The notes under the pieces are model-generated. The model did not search any database. It saw only the letters and a list, made by a program, of their open reading frames with translations, and was not told the DNA's origin. A stretch of DNA of 64,000 bases from Tribonema minus. Lineage: Eukaryota; Sar; Xanthophyceae; Tribonematales; Tribonemataceae. The translations under genes and the position numbers were made by a program. The stretch is taken from contig JAFCMP010000010.1 of NCBI GenBank assembly GCA_017506865.1, positions 248,001 to 312,000 on the forward strand, given 5' to 3'. This document shows positions 1 through 12,069 of the stretch, piece after piece. Every line of letters starts with the position of its first letter. Position 1 is the stretch's first letter.

Positions 1-203
1 CATAAGCTGTTGAACGCCAAGGAAATCGTCATATCCCACTGTAATAGAGCTTGTGTGACGCATGCTGCTCGCTGCAATCTCGCAGTGACGCCGCACCGCG
101 CCGCACACTCCGCCCCCGCGCTGCGGAGTCACGAACGCCCGCCTCGCCATCCTCAGCTGCTCAACCCCACGCCGTTCTGTCCCGCGCGCCCCTTGCTGCG
201 CAG
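1..203 (+). other. Probable intron, upstream part of the OSCA-like gene
   Basis: No coding exon is recognised here. The segment ends in a good 3' splice site (CTGCGCAG just before 204), and the next exon opens in phase 0. It is therefore read as the end of an intron of the channel gene whose first exons, including the N-terminal membrane helices, lie before the window. Confidence 0.5.
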
Positions 204-859
204 GTGAAGATCGGGCGCGGCCCGTGCGGCCTGTGCCACGGGCGCACGGAGCTCGCACGCGAGTTCTACGGCGCGCGCGTGGCAGAGCTCAGCCACAAGC
301 TCGAGCCGCGCCTCAAGCAGATCATCGAGGCGGCGGCGACGGTGGAGGCCGTCAAGCGCGAGGAGCTCGTGCAGATGCGCGCGACGCAGGTGCGGGAGGC
401 GCGCATCGCCTGAGCGCTGCTGTCTCGGCGTTGCTGTGCGCGCGTTGCGCGTAGCACGCGGCGGCGACCACCGGCGTGCTTCCCTGATCCGGTTGTTGAT
501 GTAGCACTCTCTGCCCTCACCCCTTCTCGTGTGTGCCATCATCAGCAGTGCAGAGTCAAGCGGACTCGTGTGCGCGGCAATCGCAACGCCAGCGTCGCAA
601 TTGACACCCCCCCCCAACCCCCCCGCCACCCCCCTCTCCTGTCGCCCCCCCCCCCCCCCACCCCGCCAGGCCAACATGGCGTTCTTCTTCAGCAGGCAGC
701 TGGGCGTCGCGGACAGCCGCGCGGAGGAGATCATCAAGCGCCAGCGCTCGCCGCGCAAGGCCTCGCTGGGCGCGCCGCACTTTGACGGCACCCTCGACTC
801 CCCCCTCCCCTCCCCCCCCGACAGCCCCCTGCGGCGCCTGTCCCCCTCTGACCTGGAGC

Positions 860-919
<60 letters not shown>

Positions 920-3900
920 GCGACGGCGGCGGCGCGAGGCAGGAGGAGCGGCGGCTCAGTGCGGCGCCGCCGCCGCCGAGGCGCGGGCTGCTGCGCGAGA
1001 TGACCATGCGCCTGCCGCACGCGCTGCCGCACGGCCTGCCGCGTGAGTCCCCCGCTTGTTGAAGATGGCGCTCGCGTTCGCATCGTCATCATGAGGGAGA
1101 GTCTGCTAGAGTGCGGTCACGGGACTGCCGTGCCGCCGCGGCCCGCGCTGGCGTGACGGACGCGCATGTGACGCTATGCACACGCATAGCCCTAGTTGGG
1201 GGGCGGTTCGAAGTGAGGGTGACCTCGCGTAGCCCTACCCCTAGTTGCCGCGCAGGTGAACGGCGAGGGCGTCTGCGCGGAGTTGTGAGGCGTGGCTGCT
1301 GCAATGAGATGGCGGCGCAGTCGCTGCGCGATGTGCTGCAGCGGTCCGAGCGGCAAAATAGCGTAGGGCCGGGCGACCCCAGACAGGACATGCCGTAGAG
1401 CGCCGCCGATACGTAGGGTCAGGGCGACCGTCCAGCTCGGTTTGTTGTGTGTCCGGCGGCAGCCAATGCGCCCACTATATGCCTAAGACTGTTTCAGGAG
1501 CTTGCAGACGATGTCGAGGCTACTTGGTCGCAAGGCGTTGCTGAGGCGAGACGGATGGATGCCTTTGGCTGCTATCTTCAAATTGCACATGGGTTCTGAT
1601 GCTGCGCGCTGCTATGGTTTTCTTCCTCAACTCCTCAACTTGAAGTTGGGCATGCAGAGTGTGACTCTCCGTGACGCTTTCTCCGGTGCGGTGCAGGCGG
1701 CGTCACTACGGGCAACGACAACGCCGCGCCGCCATCGATGCAGGAGGCACAGGAGTTGCTGAGCGGACAAGAGGTGAGGCACATGTGTGGTGGCAGGTAC
1801 GAGTGTTTGCGTGAGCGCTCCGAGCATGGCATCAGTTTACGCGTAGGGGATGCGAGCTCATACACTTGAAGTACCTACATGACCAGAAGCCTTCTGCGTG
1901 CACGAGCCCTGAGCCACTGTGCGCCGCCGCTCCGCTGCACAAGCACAATGACTTGCAAGCACTCGCAATGCGCCTCATGACCTCAGCGCAGACGACCCTC
2001 CCATTTGAGCAAAGCGCCTCTCACATATCCCCCCCCCCCCCCCCCCCCCCCCCCCGGCGCGCCGCTGCCGCTGCCGCTGCTGCTGCCGCCACCCTGCACG
2101 CGGCTTCACAGGCGCGCACCGCGTACGTGCGGCGGCAGCTGCGGCGCGTCCACCGCGACTCGCAGAAGTTCTCCACGCGCCACCGCGCCAACACGACGGC
2201 GTTCACGCCGCCGGACACGCGCGCTGCGCGCCGCCGCCTCGCGCGCGGCCTGCCTGACACCGCAGGCGAGTGCATGCGACCGCGCGCGTAGTTGCAGACC
2301 GCGGTGACGGCGTCAACTCGCGCCTCGCTCCTCACCGAGTGTCTACGAGCTGCGGCAGCGGCGGGCAGCCGGAGCCGCCCGGCGGACGAGCGCAGCGCTC
2401 TTTGTTCAAATGCATTGTTGAACACAGCAGCCACTGCCGCTGCGTGCTGGCCACCCCTTCGTCCGTGCAGCGACAGAGAGATGTGCGGCGGCGCACCCAA
2501 ACCTCCGCCATAAACCCCCCCCCTCGCTGCCCCTCCCCCCCCCCCGCGCAGCCGCAGCGGCGGCGGCGACGGAGGCGGAGGCAGCCACCTCAACGTCCGA
2601 CGCAGCCGACGGCAGCATGGGCCGCGGCGGCTCGCCCTCGCGCACACGCCGCCCGTCGCTGCGCGGCTCCCCCGCACGGCCGCGCGGCGCCACGGCGCAC
2701 TACGGCGGCGGCGTCGGCGGCGACCCGCGGCCGATGGCGTGGATCGCCAACTGCGCGTTCGGCAGGACCATCGGGCCCGACGAGCTGGAGCGCATGCGCG
2801 GGCCGCCGTCGCCGCGCAACGGCGGCAGCAGCGGCGGCAGCTCGGCGGCGGGGGGAGGGGGGGGGAGGGGGCGGGTCGCCGCGCTGGAGGACGCTCACGC
2901 CGCCGTGGCTGCCGCGCGGCCTGTCGCAGGTGGGCGGGGCACGCCGCGCTGCGCCTGCGGGGAGGGGGGGGGCGCTGGGTGCTTGGCATGTGCGTGTGCG
3001 CGCGTATACGGCTGTCGCTCAGTTGCAGTTCTGCAGCGCCTAACTGTGGCAGCGCAGCGCGTGCATCTGAGCGTCTTTAGCGCGCGCGCCGCTGCGCGCG
3101 TGTCGCGAGCGCTGCGCTCGTCGTACGCACGTGCGGAACTTTACACGAATGCCCATTGTGACTCATGCTCCGGAGGCTGCCACGCTGTTTCCAGCGAAGC
3201 TACGCTGCCACTGCATTCTGCGGCATCTCACACACACACACGATGCCCCCACCCTGCCACGCTTCAATAGGACTTCAGCAACTACTCGCCGCGGCGCCGC
3301 CACACGGCCGACGGTGCCACGTCCTCCAAGTCTGACCTCGCCTCCGCCGCCGCCGCCGCCAGCGCCGCCGATGCCGCCGCCGCCACGAGCACCAGCACCA
3401 GCACGTCCTCCGCGGCCTCGCTGCACAGGCTGCGCCTCACTGCCCCCACCTCATTCTCTGAGAGGCTAGCGCCCAAGGGCTACTCGCGCCTCAGCCCGTC
3501 GCCGCCGCGCAACGGCACCGCGGCGGCGCGCGCGGCGGCAGCGGCGGCAGCGGCAGCGCGCGGCGGCGCGCGCGCGCAGGCGGCGCCTCCTCCTCGTGGT
3601 CGCCGCCGCCGGCGCTGCTGATACCGCCGCCGCCGCAGCCGCTGCCGCCGCGGCGCACGCACGGCTCCATCGCCGAGGAGCAGGAGGCGCTGTCCGGTGA
3701 CGAGGATGGTGCTGCTGCCGCTGCTGCCAACGGCGAAGCGACGCGCCGCCTGCCGCCGCCGCCATCGCTCTCGCCGCCGCTTTCGGCATCGCCGCTGCTG
3801 CGGATGTCCGATGCGCGGCGCGCGGCGAGCGATGGCGATGCGGGCATCATCGGTGGCAGCGGCAGCGCCGCTGCTGATGACGTACTGTCGCTGGCGCTGC

Positions 3901-4417
3901 CGCCGCCGCTGCTGCGGTCGCCGGGACTGGTGCCATTCGTCCGCCCATCGCGTCTCGCCGTGGCGGAAGATCAGGGGGCGGGTTCACAGGGTACTGAAGA
4001 GAGCAGTTTGGCGGCAGGCGCGGCAGCGCTGCCGTTGCGGCCGCCGCCGCCGCTGCTGTCGCTTTTATCGGAGTCGCCTGAGTCGTCGGCGCCGCCAGAC
4101 GTGGAGGCAGCGGCGCACGCAGCGACGCACGCGAATGTTGCGGGAGGCAGTGGCACCTCTGCCGCGCTGCCGCCACCTCAGGTGTCGCCGGTGCGCACGC
4201 CGCCGTCGCCGTCGTCGCCGCGCGCGCCGCACGCGCGCGCGCGCTCGCCGTCGCTGACGTCGCTGGACACGCCGCGGCACTTCCTGGGCCGCAGCATGTC
4301 GGTGGACCTGCCGCCCAGGTGCGCGCGCTCATTAGTCGTGCGGGCGGTGGTGAGCGCTGCAACTGTCTGCCGCTGCTCCGCTGCTGCTGCTGCTGCTGGT
4401 TGCGGCAGTGTTGCTGG

Positions 4418-4463
<46 letters not shown>

Positions 4464-7400
4464 ACTGCTACAGCTGCTGCTGGTGCTGCTGATGCCGTCG
4501 CTGCTGCCGCTGCTGCAGCCGCCAATACCCCCACCGACGCACGAACAACCCTCTGCCCCACCACACCCTCTCACTGCCGCAACCACCTCACCCCCCCCCA
4601 CCCTCCCCCTCCACCCCCCACCCCCCACCGCGCAGCGCCAAAGGCAGCCTGGGCAGCCTGGGGCGGCGCAACAGCAGCGGCGAGGTCGGCGACGCCGCGG
4701 AGCGCCGCCACCTGCGCTGGGGGTCGCTCATCGCGGCGCCCGTGAGCGCGGGGCGCGGTGCGCGTGCTCGTCCCTGTGGTCGCGGCGGTGACGGACGCGG
4801 GGCGCGTGGCGGGGCGCGAGGTCGCGCAGCGCGCCAAGGGGCTCGGCGCCGTGTCGCTGCGCGGCGCGCAGGTGAGGGCAGCCGGGGCGGGGGGGGGGCA
4901 TGTGTTTGCGGTGGTTCTGAGCGGCTGGGAGATTCATGATTGTGAGGATGGGGCTGTTGGCAAGGGTTGCGGGGGCAGGGCGGCAAGGGGCTCCATATGC
5001 GTTCACAGCGGGTTTGGCGCCGTGTCGCTGCGCGGCGCGCAGGTGAGGCCGGCGTGAGGCCAGTGTGAGGGGGCGGGCATGTAGGCAGCGGCTGCGCTGT
5101 ACGCAGTCATGTATTGAGAGCTTGGTGTGTGCGGGGCGTCGGCGCTGTGCCGTGGGGGCTGCGGGGGAATCAGATGCGCGGTAAGGGCGTTCGGCGCTGT
5201 GTCGCTGCGGGGCGCGCAGGTGGCGCCATCGGCCGGGGGGGGCGGGTTCAGTGTGCAGCGCCGAGCAGTTGAGAGGCTGTAGTGTGGAGGGCGTTGGGGC
5301 TGTTGGCAAAGGTGAGTCGGCGGGGTGCTTTCCTGCAGGGGGGGGGGCAGGGGGCAATGAGCGCTTCGAGGCTGGGGCGCGCAGCGCATTGCAGCTCTTG
5401 GAGCACAGCAGAGAGCAGTGGCAGGCGGACGCGATATGGCATGCGCACAGAGCGTGGCACAGCATGACGCGTTGCTGTGTGGCTTTTCCGAAGGGTGCCA
5501 CAAAACTGCGCTCTCACACTTCGCCCTGGATCTGGAACAACGCCTCAACACGCAATCCTCAGTCGCCGACCCCTCATTAGCCCCCATTCACTGCCCCGTC
5601 GCCGCCGCTTTCATTTTCACCCCCCTCTCCCCCCCCCCCCTCTCCCCCCTCCCCCCTCCCAACCGCCGCCAGGGTGTCGCGGAGGCCGTCAAGATCCTGA
5701 CCGTCGGCAGCATGTCGGCGACGGGGTTCGTGACCTTCAAGACGCTCAGCGCGCGCGCGTCCGCCGTCCAGTCCGTCGTGGTGAGCCTCCCGGGCGTGCT
5801 GGAGGTGACGGCGGCGCCGGAGCCGCGCGACCTCATCTGGCCCAACGTCACGCGCCACCACACTCAGATCAAGTACAGGTGCGCCTCCCCCCCCCCCCCC
5901 CTCCCTCCCCCCTTGGTCTTGTGGTCCGTGGTGTGAGGTTCATGCGGCGCCTGTGTGAGCGTGCTGCAGGGCTGCGGCGGTGAGATAAAGGACATGTCGC
6001 CGCTGCCCCCCGTGTTGTTCAGCGGCGTGCCATGACTGCACGTGTCCGGGTCATTGCGTAGCGGCGTCTGCGGAAGCATGACTGTGAGTCTGCTCTTCTC
6101 GAGCAGCAGCACCGCTTGCGCTCTTGCTGACTCCTTCCTCGGTCCGCAGGCGCTCGTAGGCGGCGAGCACTGGCAAACACTGGCGCGCGTGGGGCACATT
6201 GAGACTAGGGTTAGGTCGGGGTTACGGTTAGGCTAAGGTCAGCCTTGCCCGTGGAAGCGCCGTCGCGTTGCCCGTCAGTCATCGCCGCAGTGTCTCCCCT
6301 CTACCGCCGCCCAAGAAAGCACCTCGCTCCCAAGGAGACGAGGGGCAAGTGAAGAGACAGCGTTGGGATCGCCGGCTGTAGCATCTCTCCCTTGACTGCG
6401 CCTTGTACGCGCCACCGCGCACGGACAGCGTGCAGCCCGCTGCTGACTCTGCGCGCCCCCCTCCCTCGCTTCCCCGCTGCCCCTGCCGCAGGCGCATGTT
6501 CGTCTCCGCAATTGTCCTGGTAGGCCTCGTCTGCTGGAGTCTGATCGTCATCGGCATCCAGGCGCTGACGTCGCCGGCGTCGCTCGACGCCATCTTCCCG
6601 GGCATCGAGGCGTACGCCAAGGCGCACCCGTTCATGGGCGACCTGCTGTCGACGTACCTGCCGGTGGTGCTGCTGCTGCTGCTGCTGCAGAACCTGTACT
6701 TCATCTTCAAGGCGCTCGCGAAGCGCGTAGAGGGGTACAAGAGCGAGTCGGAGGTGGAGCGCGCCGTCATGGGGCGCTACTTCTACTTCCAGGTGCGCGT
6801 GTGCTGTGTAGGGTTGGGGTTAGGGTTAGGGTTAGGGTCAGGTCATGGGCGCTGCTTCTACTTCAGGTGCACGCCGCTTTGTAGATTTGGGGTTAAGGCT
6901 AGGGTTCGAATTGGATCAAAATCAGGGCATGGGGCGCAATTTGTCTTTCACGTGTGCGCTGCTTCTTAGGACTTAGTTAGGGATGTCACTTTATTCAGGT
7001 GTGCTCCTTAGGAGTAGGGTTTGTGCGAGGGTCAGATTAGGGCTGGGGTTGAGCGCATGCTTCCTAGAGTTAGGATTATGGTTAGAGTCAGGATAGGGTC
7101 AGATCATTGGGTGCGGCATCTACTTCAACGTGCTGCAACCGCGAGCGCATCCGGCCGCGCATGTCCGTCGGCGACGACTGCCTTGCCGTTCTGGGCAGAA
7201 CCATACTTGCCTTGTCTGGTGGCGCGCACTTCACCGCCCATGCGTGTACCAGCGGCACTGAGGCACGCCACCGCTCCACCGTGCCATGACGTGTCGTGTG
7301 CACACGCCCCGTACACAAACACTTCGCTTCTGCCCCCCCCCCGCGCCCCCTGCACGCGCGCGTCCCGCTCTCGCAGCTCGCCAACGTGTACGTGTCGGTG

Positions 7401-10400
7401 ACGTCGGGATCCATCCTGGACGCTCTGCGGGACATACTGGAGAACCCCTCGTCGGCCCTGTCGCTGTTGGGGCAGGCGCTACCGGGCGTCGCCGTCTACT
7501 TCACCAAGCTCATCATCGTCAAGGCGAGTGAGAACATGAAATCACAGATGTGAATTCATCGCGGAGGAGGTCGAGGCCAGGGGCACGAACCTGCTGCAGA
7601 TCACCGATGACATTGCCAACATGGTGCGCGCGCTCTGGTCTCGGAACTGCTTGCTGCAGGAAGTGCTGACTGTAGGTATGTGAGCGGCGAGCCTGAATCG
7701 CGGCGTAGCGCGCTGCTGCTGCTGGGCTGGGTCTCGCCATCGGCGCTCTCAGACAGCACGGCGCTTCTGCTGAGCACTGCGAGGCTTGGCATCAGCGCCG
7801 GTGGCGACTCTCGAGTGCCGCTGCTGCTGGGCTGACATGCACACGAGCGCTTGACACTGCGTACGTGTGTTTATATGTGGCAAGCACCGCGACACGTGTG
7901 TCCCAGGCTGACTGTCCTTCAGCCGCGGCACTTCTTCGCCAGTCCCAGTACGCACTGTCGCTAATCGGATGCCGCCGTCAATACACTTTCACGGAGCGCA
8001 TGTCAGCGCATCTGTTGCCCCGATTACTGCCGCATCAGAGCAGACCTTGGGGCGACGCTGGGCTCACGAAGGGGCATCAGTGGACTCATTCAGCCCGGGC
8101 GCACGCGCGAGCGCATCTCGCGTCGCAGCAGCGCTCAGAGCTCATCACAAAACCTAACCCACTTTGAAACGCATGTGCGGACGCAGGTTGTCACAGCCCT
8201 CATAATGCAGCCGTGCCTCGTGCAGCCATGGTCAATCTGCACACCAACCAGTACGACTCTTGACTCACTTTATGACTCACTTAATGACTCATGTGCGACC
8301 GCAGGTCGTCGCGGGCCTCATGATGGAGCTGTGCTTCGGCGGGCGCCCCCTCAAGTTCTGGCGCATCCTGTGCATAGAGATGTTCACGGACCCGCTGCTG
8401 CGCACGCGCGAGGACCGCACGCGCGGCGTCTTCGAGCCCAGCGAGCCCTGGTACGGGCGCTTCTTCGCCGACTTTCTCCTCGTCATCATGGTCGTCTTCG
8501 TATGTGAGTGATGGCGCCCACGCTGAGAGCCAGTGATGAAAATTAAGATTTAAAAACTTGCTGATCTGCCATATCGGGTTCTTGAGTACTTCAGGCATAG
8601 GCACTCTCCTTACGAAAACGTCCTGGACCATGCACACATACATTACGCCACGTCATGTGGTCTTCTAGCAGGAGACGATGCTGATGTGAAATGCCCCCTC
8701 TCGACGATGATGCATCCAATATACGTTCATGCTCCAGGAACGCAGGTTACTCCAAGCTTGTCAGCGCTCAACAAAGCACATCACGGCGCTCCTCATGACA
8801 GCCACTGTCTTGTATCACACGTCCGGTACGACTTTGAGGATCGCTGCATAAATACACCCACTTGTGCAGAGATGTGTACAGCTGGCTCACCAAGTCATCA
8901 CAACTTGAACCGTGTCAGCGCTCAGCGCTCCGCAGCACACATTGCAATGGCGCTTGTCGTGACAACTGCTGATGCTGCCGCCCCGTCTGCTGCCGCCTCC
9001 TCCCCTGCACCCGCACCCGCCCGCCCTTCTGCAGACCAGTGCATCGCGCCCTTCGTCGCCCTGGCGGGCCTGGTGTACTTCTGCGTGGCCGCCATCGTTT
9101 ACAAGGTAATATGGACACGCCAACACCCTGTGTTTCCAGTTGCACAGTCTTGCAGGGGCATTCGTTGTTCTTTCTCAAACAGATCAGATTTTGAGCGTCC
9201 TGGCGCTCCCTGTTGCTCGATGCTGCGGCGGAGGTGTCAGCGACTGTAAGCCATGTGAGCAGCCCGCCAGTACTGCCTAGCCAGCCCTCTTGTGAGCACA
9301 GTACCTGACACGTGTCGCACAGTTTGACTGCTGCGCGCCGCGCTCGCAGTCGCGTTGGGGTGCCTCCGAAACGCATCATCGTCTGCAGCGGCTCGGATCG
9401 GCAGACGTGCATTGGGGAGTGCGTTGGAACGTTCCATTGCGAGGAACTGGCAGCCCTGATCTAGTCAGCGGCTGCGGCGGTGGTGTCTCGCAGCCCAAGT
9501 GTTGCAGGTGTTGCAGTGAGAATCGTGTTCGGGGTACGTGCGATTCTGCGCTGGGTTGATTCATTCATCTCTGCGGCTGCTGACCTCGTTCATCTGCCGC
9601 GCTCCTCCGCTGCTGCGCGCTCGCCTGCTCTGCTCTCCCCGCAGTATCAACTCGTGCACTGCTACTACCCAATTTACGAGAGCGGCGGGCTGTACTTCTA
9701 CAAGCTCTTCCGGCAGGTGAGCCCAGTCAAACCGGTACACTCACTGAATCCGTTACACTTGCCTGACATGGTTCAGAACTCAGCTGGTTTGGTGACGCGC
9801 ATGCATAGCGAGGCGCTGTCACGCTAGACTGGCCTGCAATTGCGTTTGTAGCAGCTGCGCGCGCGCCGGTTGCCCTTCACCCGACGCTTCCCGTCAGCGA
9901 GCGACCCTCTCCTGATCCAGCGGGACACCTGACAGCGTGCACGCATGCCTATGCAGAGAGGTCAAGGCCACACACTGACGTCCACACTTTTGCACTCACC
10001 TATTGGACCGAAGGGGCCACGTCCTGTGCCGGCGGCTCCATCTGCAACAGTACGCCGTACGCCGTGCCCAGAACACTGGCAGCATGATCCCCCATCCCAT
10101 TTCTACACCCCGCCCCTCCCCCCCCCCCCCCCCCCCCGGTGTGCAGGTGATCATCGGCGTTGTCGCCGGCTCCGTCTGCAGCAACGGCTCATTCCCCAAA
10201 TAATCGCTGCACGGCACCCCCCCCCCATTTCTGAACGCTGCCCCCGCCCCCTAACCCCGCCCCGTGCAGGTGATCATCGGCGCCGTCGCCGGCTCCGTCA
10301 CGCTAATTGGCTACATGTCCATACAGCGCGGCCTCAAGCAGGGCCCGTTCCTCATCCCAATACCGTTCATAATTGTGTACTGGGGGCTGCGGTGGACGCG

Positions 10401-12069
10401 TGAGGGCGTCGCCGCGTCCAACCTCCTGTCGCTCGACAAGGCCGCGCTGCAGGACCGCGAGGACGAGCTCGCGGAGGGGCGCCACTGCTTGGCCACGTGG
10501 GAGGTGAGCGCTGCTGCCAGCTTGCTTTGTTGAAGTATGCACAGGTTCAGGGTTTGTGTGTTGGTAGCGGCGCGTCCCCGGTGGAAGTAGCCGCCTGTCG
10601 CTCGACAAGGCGACGCTGCAAGACCGCAAGGACGAGCTCGCGGAGGGGCGTCACTGCCTGGCCACGTGGGAGGTGAGCGCTGTCGGTAGCAGCTTGTGTT
10701 CAGTGTTAGTAGCAGCACGTCACCTGTTGAAGTGGCTGCTTGTCGCTGGACAAGGCCGCGCTGCAGGACCGCGAGGACGAGCTCGCGGAGGGCCGCCACT
10801 GCCTCGCCACGTGGGAGGTGAGAAGTCTGAAAGCTCATTTAGGGGTGCGTCACCTGTTGAACTATCTTGCGGTCGCTCAGCAACGCTCGTCCTCGCGGGA
10901 CGGCGCCCGTCACTGCTGTGCCACGTGGGGGGTGAGACCCGGCTGCGAAGCTCGCCTACGGGCTGACGTTGCCTTCTGTCGTTGCAGTACCGCAAGCACG
11001 TTTCTCAAAGGGCTGCCACTGCTTTGCAACTTGGGAGGTGAGCGCTGTTGCCAGCCTGTTTGATGCTGGTGGGGGTGCGTCACCTGCTGCGACGGCGCGG
11101 CGGCGGCAGGCCCCATTGGCGAGAGCTTGACACTTGCGGCACCACATCGCTGCGCGTAGTTGCGCGTAGTGCGCGTGCTGGCAAGGCTGCGAAGTTGCGC
11201 CCGCGGATGGCCAGCGAAGCACGCTGCACCGCAGCTTCACCAAGTCTACCTTGCGGCTTCCATTGCACACATGGCATCATGGATGCGCGTTCGCCGGCAT
11301 CTCTCTGAGCGCTGGTGCCGCCGCCCACCGCGCGCGCACGCCGCAGACCAGCAATCTACGCTTACGGCAGTCCGCTACGTACATAAACACTGCTTGTGAT
11401 GCGCTCGCTCCGGCATTGCTGAGCGCTGCTGCTGTTCCCCCCCCCCCGCGCGCGCACGCCGCAGACGTTCGACCAGAGCGCATACCAGCAGCCGGTGCTG
11501 CGCGACGCGCTGCTGGGCGGCGGGCGCGAGGACGACTTCAACGTCGACCCGGAGGCGTCCGACGTCGACGCGGACGGCGCCCTTGAGGTGCGTCACCCCT
11601 GCGCTTGCACTTGACGATGCACAAACTTGAACTTCATAGTTGATCACAGTTCCAATAGGGTAGGTGGTGAACATGGACGCCTCGGTTCTTGTCAATGCGG
11701 CTGATGACACCTCCTGCGTGCATGTGCACACGCAGCCTTGTTGCTTTCTGCGAGATGCGGCTCGTGCATACACCGGCAAAGCAAACCTTTAAAGCTGGCA
11801 GCCCGTAGACGGCACTTCAGGTGCGCCTCAGCCGCAGTGTTGATGCGCCACCTGGAAGAACCGTCGAGCCTGCACTATTTTTTAGGAGGGCCATCTTATC
11901 GCTTACTCCGCGCGCGCCGCTCGCCCCGCAGATCGACGAGCTGGGCCACCTGGTGTGGCCGCCGCGCAAGGGCGATGGCGACGACGAGGCCACCGCCAGC
12001 CTGCTTGAGCGCGGCTCGGGCGGCGCCGTCGCTGAGCACTGCATCAACACCACCAAGGTCGCCTGCTGA
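204..12069 (+). CDS. OSCA/TMEM63-type mechanosensitive cation channel, 5'-partial, multi-exon
   Basis: Calcium-permeable stress-gated cation channel of the CSC1/OSCA/TMEM63 family, a multi-span membrane protein. Inferred exons: 204-389, 670-1042, 1697-1773, 2112-2265, 2552-2929, about 3271-4318, 4636-4871, 5673-5878, 6492-6792, 7377-7523, 8305-8503, 9035-9105, 9645-9716, 10270-10503, 11465-11587, 11932-12069. The first exon (GLCHG..REFYGARVAEL) matches the start of the cytosolic domain. The 5673 exon carries GFVTFKTLSAR and the family motif APEPRDLIWPNV. Exons from 6492 to 10503 encode the hydrophobic channel core. The last nine exons join in phase for 496 codons. Exons 670-4871 encode a huge Gly/Ala/Ser/Pro-rich loop; the frame is not continuous near 2929-3271, near 3580 and near 4741-4758, which suggests homopolymer errors or missed micro-introns. 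Helices before the cytosolic domain are off-window. Confidence 0.87.
670..4871 (+). other. Low-complexity insertion in the cytosolic loop of the OSCA-like channel
   Basis: Seven exons between the conserved halves of the cytosolic domain encode a disordered-looking stretch rich in Gly, Ala, Ser, Pro and Arg. It includes a poly-Gly run at about 861-910 and many Ser-Pro pairs (SPRKAS, SPLPSPPDSPLRRLSPSD, SPSPPRNG, SPVRTPPSPSSPR) that look like proline-directed phosphorylation sites. Related channels have only a short structured linker here. Reading frame changes inside homopolymer or triplet-repeat runs make the exact residue count uncertain. Confidence 0.6.
4838..5220 (+). repeat. Tandem copies of an exon 3' end plus its splice donor
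   Basis: The exon ending at 4871 finishes GGCGCGCAG followed by GTGAGG. Near-identical copies of the last 28-30 exon bases and the donor end at 5042 and 5219, spaced 171 and 177 bp apart, inside the following intron. The sequence between them is also partly repeated (GGGGCTGTTGGCAA at about 4949 and again at about 5297). These are additional potential splice donors. Confidence 0.85.
6203..7105 (+). repeat. Interstitial telomere-like TTAGGG tracts
   Basis: Perfect TTAGGG units occur at 6815-6838, and degenerate TTAGGG, TTAGGC or TCAGG units are scattered from 6203-6238 and from 6880-7105. They lie in two neighbouring introns of the channel gene. The unit matches the telomere repeat used by many protists. 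No chromosome end is indicated because coding exons lie on both sides. Confidence 0.75.
8166..8220 (+). repeat. Echo of an exon 5' edge with its acceptor
   Basis: About 50 bases at 8166-8220 (CATGTGCGGACGCAG then GTTGTC...) are a diverged copy of the acceptor and first bases of the exon that begins at 8305, about 120 bp upstream of the real site. The copy retains a usable CAG acceptor. Confidence 0.75.
10140..10192 (+). repeat. Echo of the 5' edge of the 10270 exon
   Basis: GTGCAG|GTGATCATCGGCGT and the following GTCGCCGGCTCCGTC repeat the acceptor and first 30 or so bases of the exon starting at 10270, placed 123 bp upstream. A fainter third copy (GCCGGCGGCTCCATCTGCAACAG) is visible at about 10029-10051. 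Confidence 0.8.
10430..11045 (+). repeat. Five-copy decaying array of an exon 3' end plus donor
   Basis: The exon 10270-10503 ends GCCACGTGGGAG|GTGAGC. Copies ending at 10672 and 10817 repeat about 75-80 exon bases with high identity and keep the coding frame (SLDKA.LQDR.DELAEG). Shorter, more diverged copies end at 10931 and 11037. Spacings are 169, 145, 114 and 106 bp. No clean in-phase acceptor precedes the copies, so they look like donor decoys rather than complete alternative exons. Confidence 0.85.

Noticed and set aside
204-413. Exon at 204 read through to the TGA at 411 as the end of a separate gene
   Set aside because: A donor at 390 (ACGCAG|GTGCGG) closes the exon in phase 0, and the sequence fits the OSCA cytosolic domain, so it is assigned to the downstream channel gene.
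153-1092. Long minus-strand and alternative-frame open frames rich in Pro, Ala or Arg
   Set aside because: Shadows of the poly-Gly exon of the channel gene; composition follows the triplet repeats.
6203-7105. Chromosome end
   Set aside because: Channel exons continue on both sides, so the TTAGGG tract is interstitial.
10590-10817. The two best exon copies as mutually exclusive alternative exons
   Set aside because: Neither copy has a clear AG acceptor in the right phase just upstream, so complete alternative exons are not supported; only donor reuse is possible.
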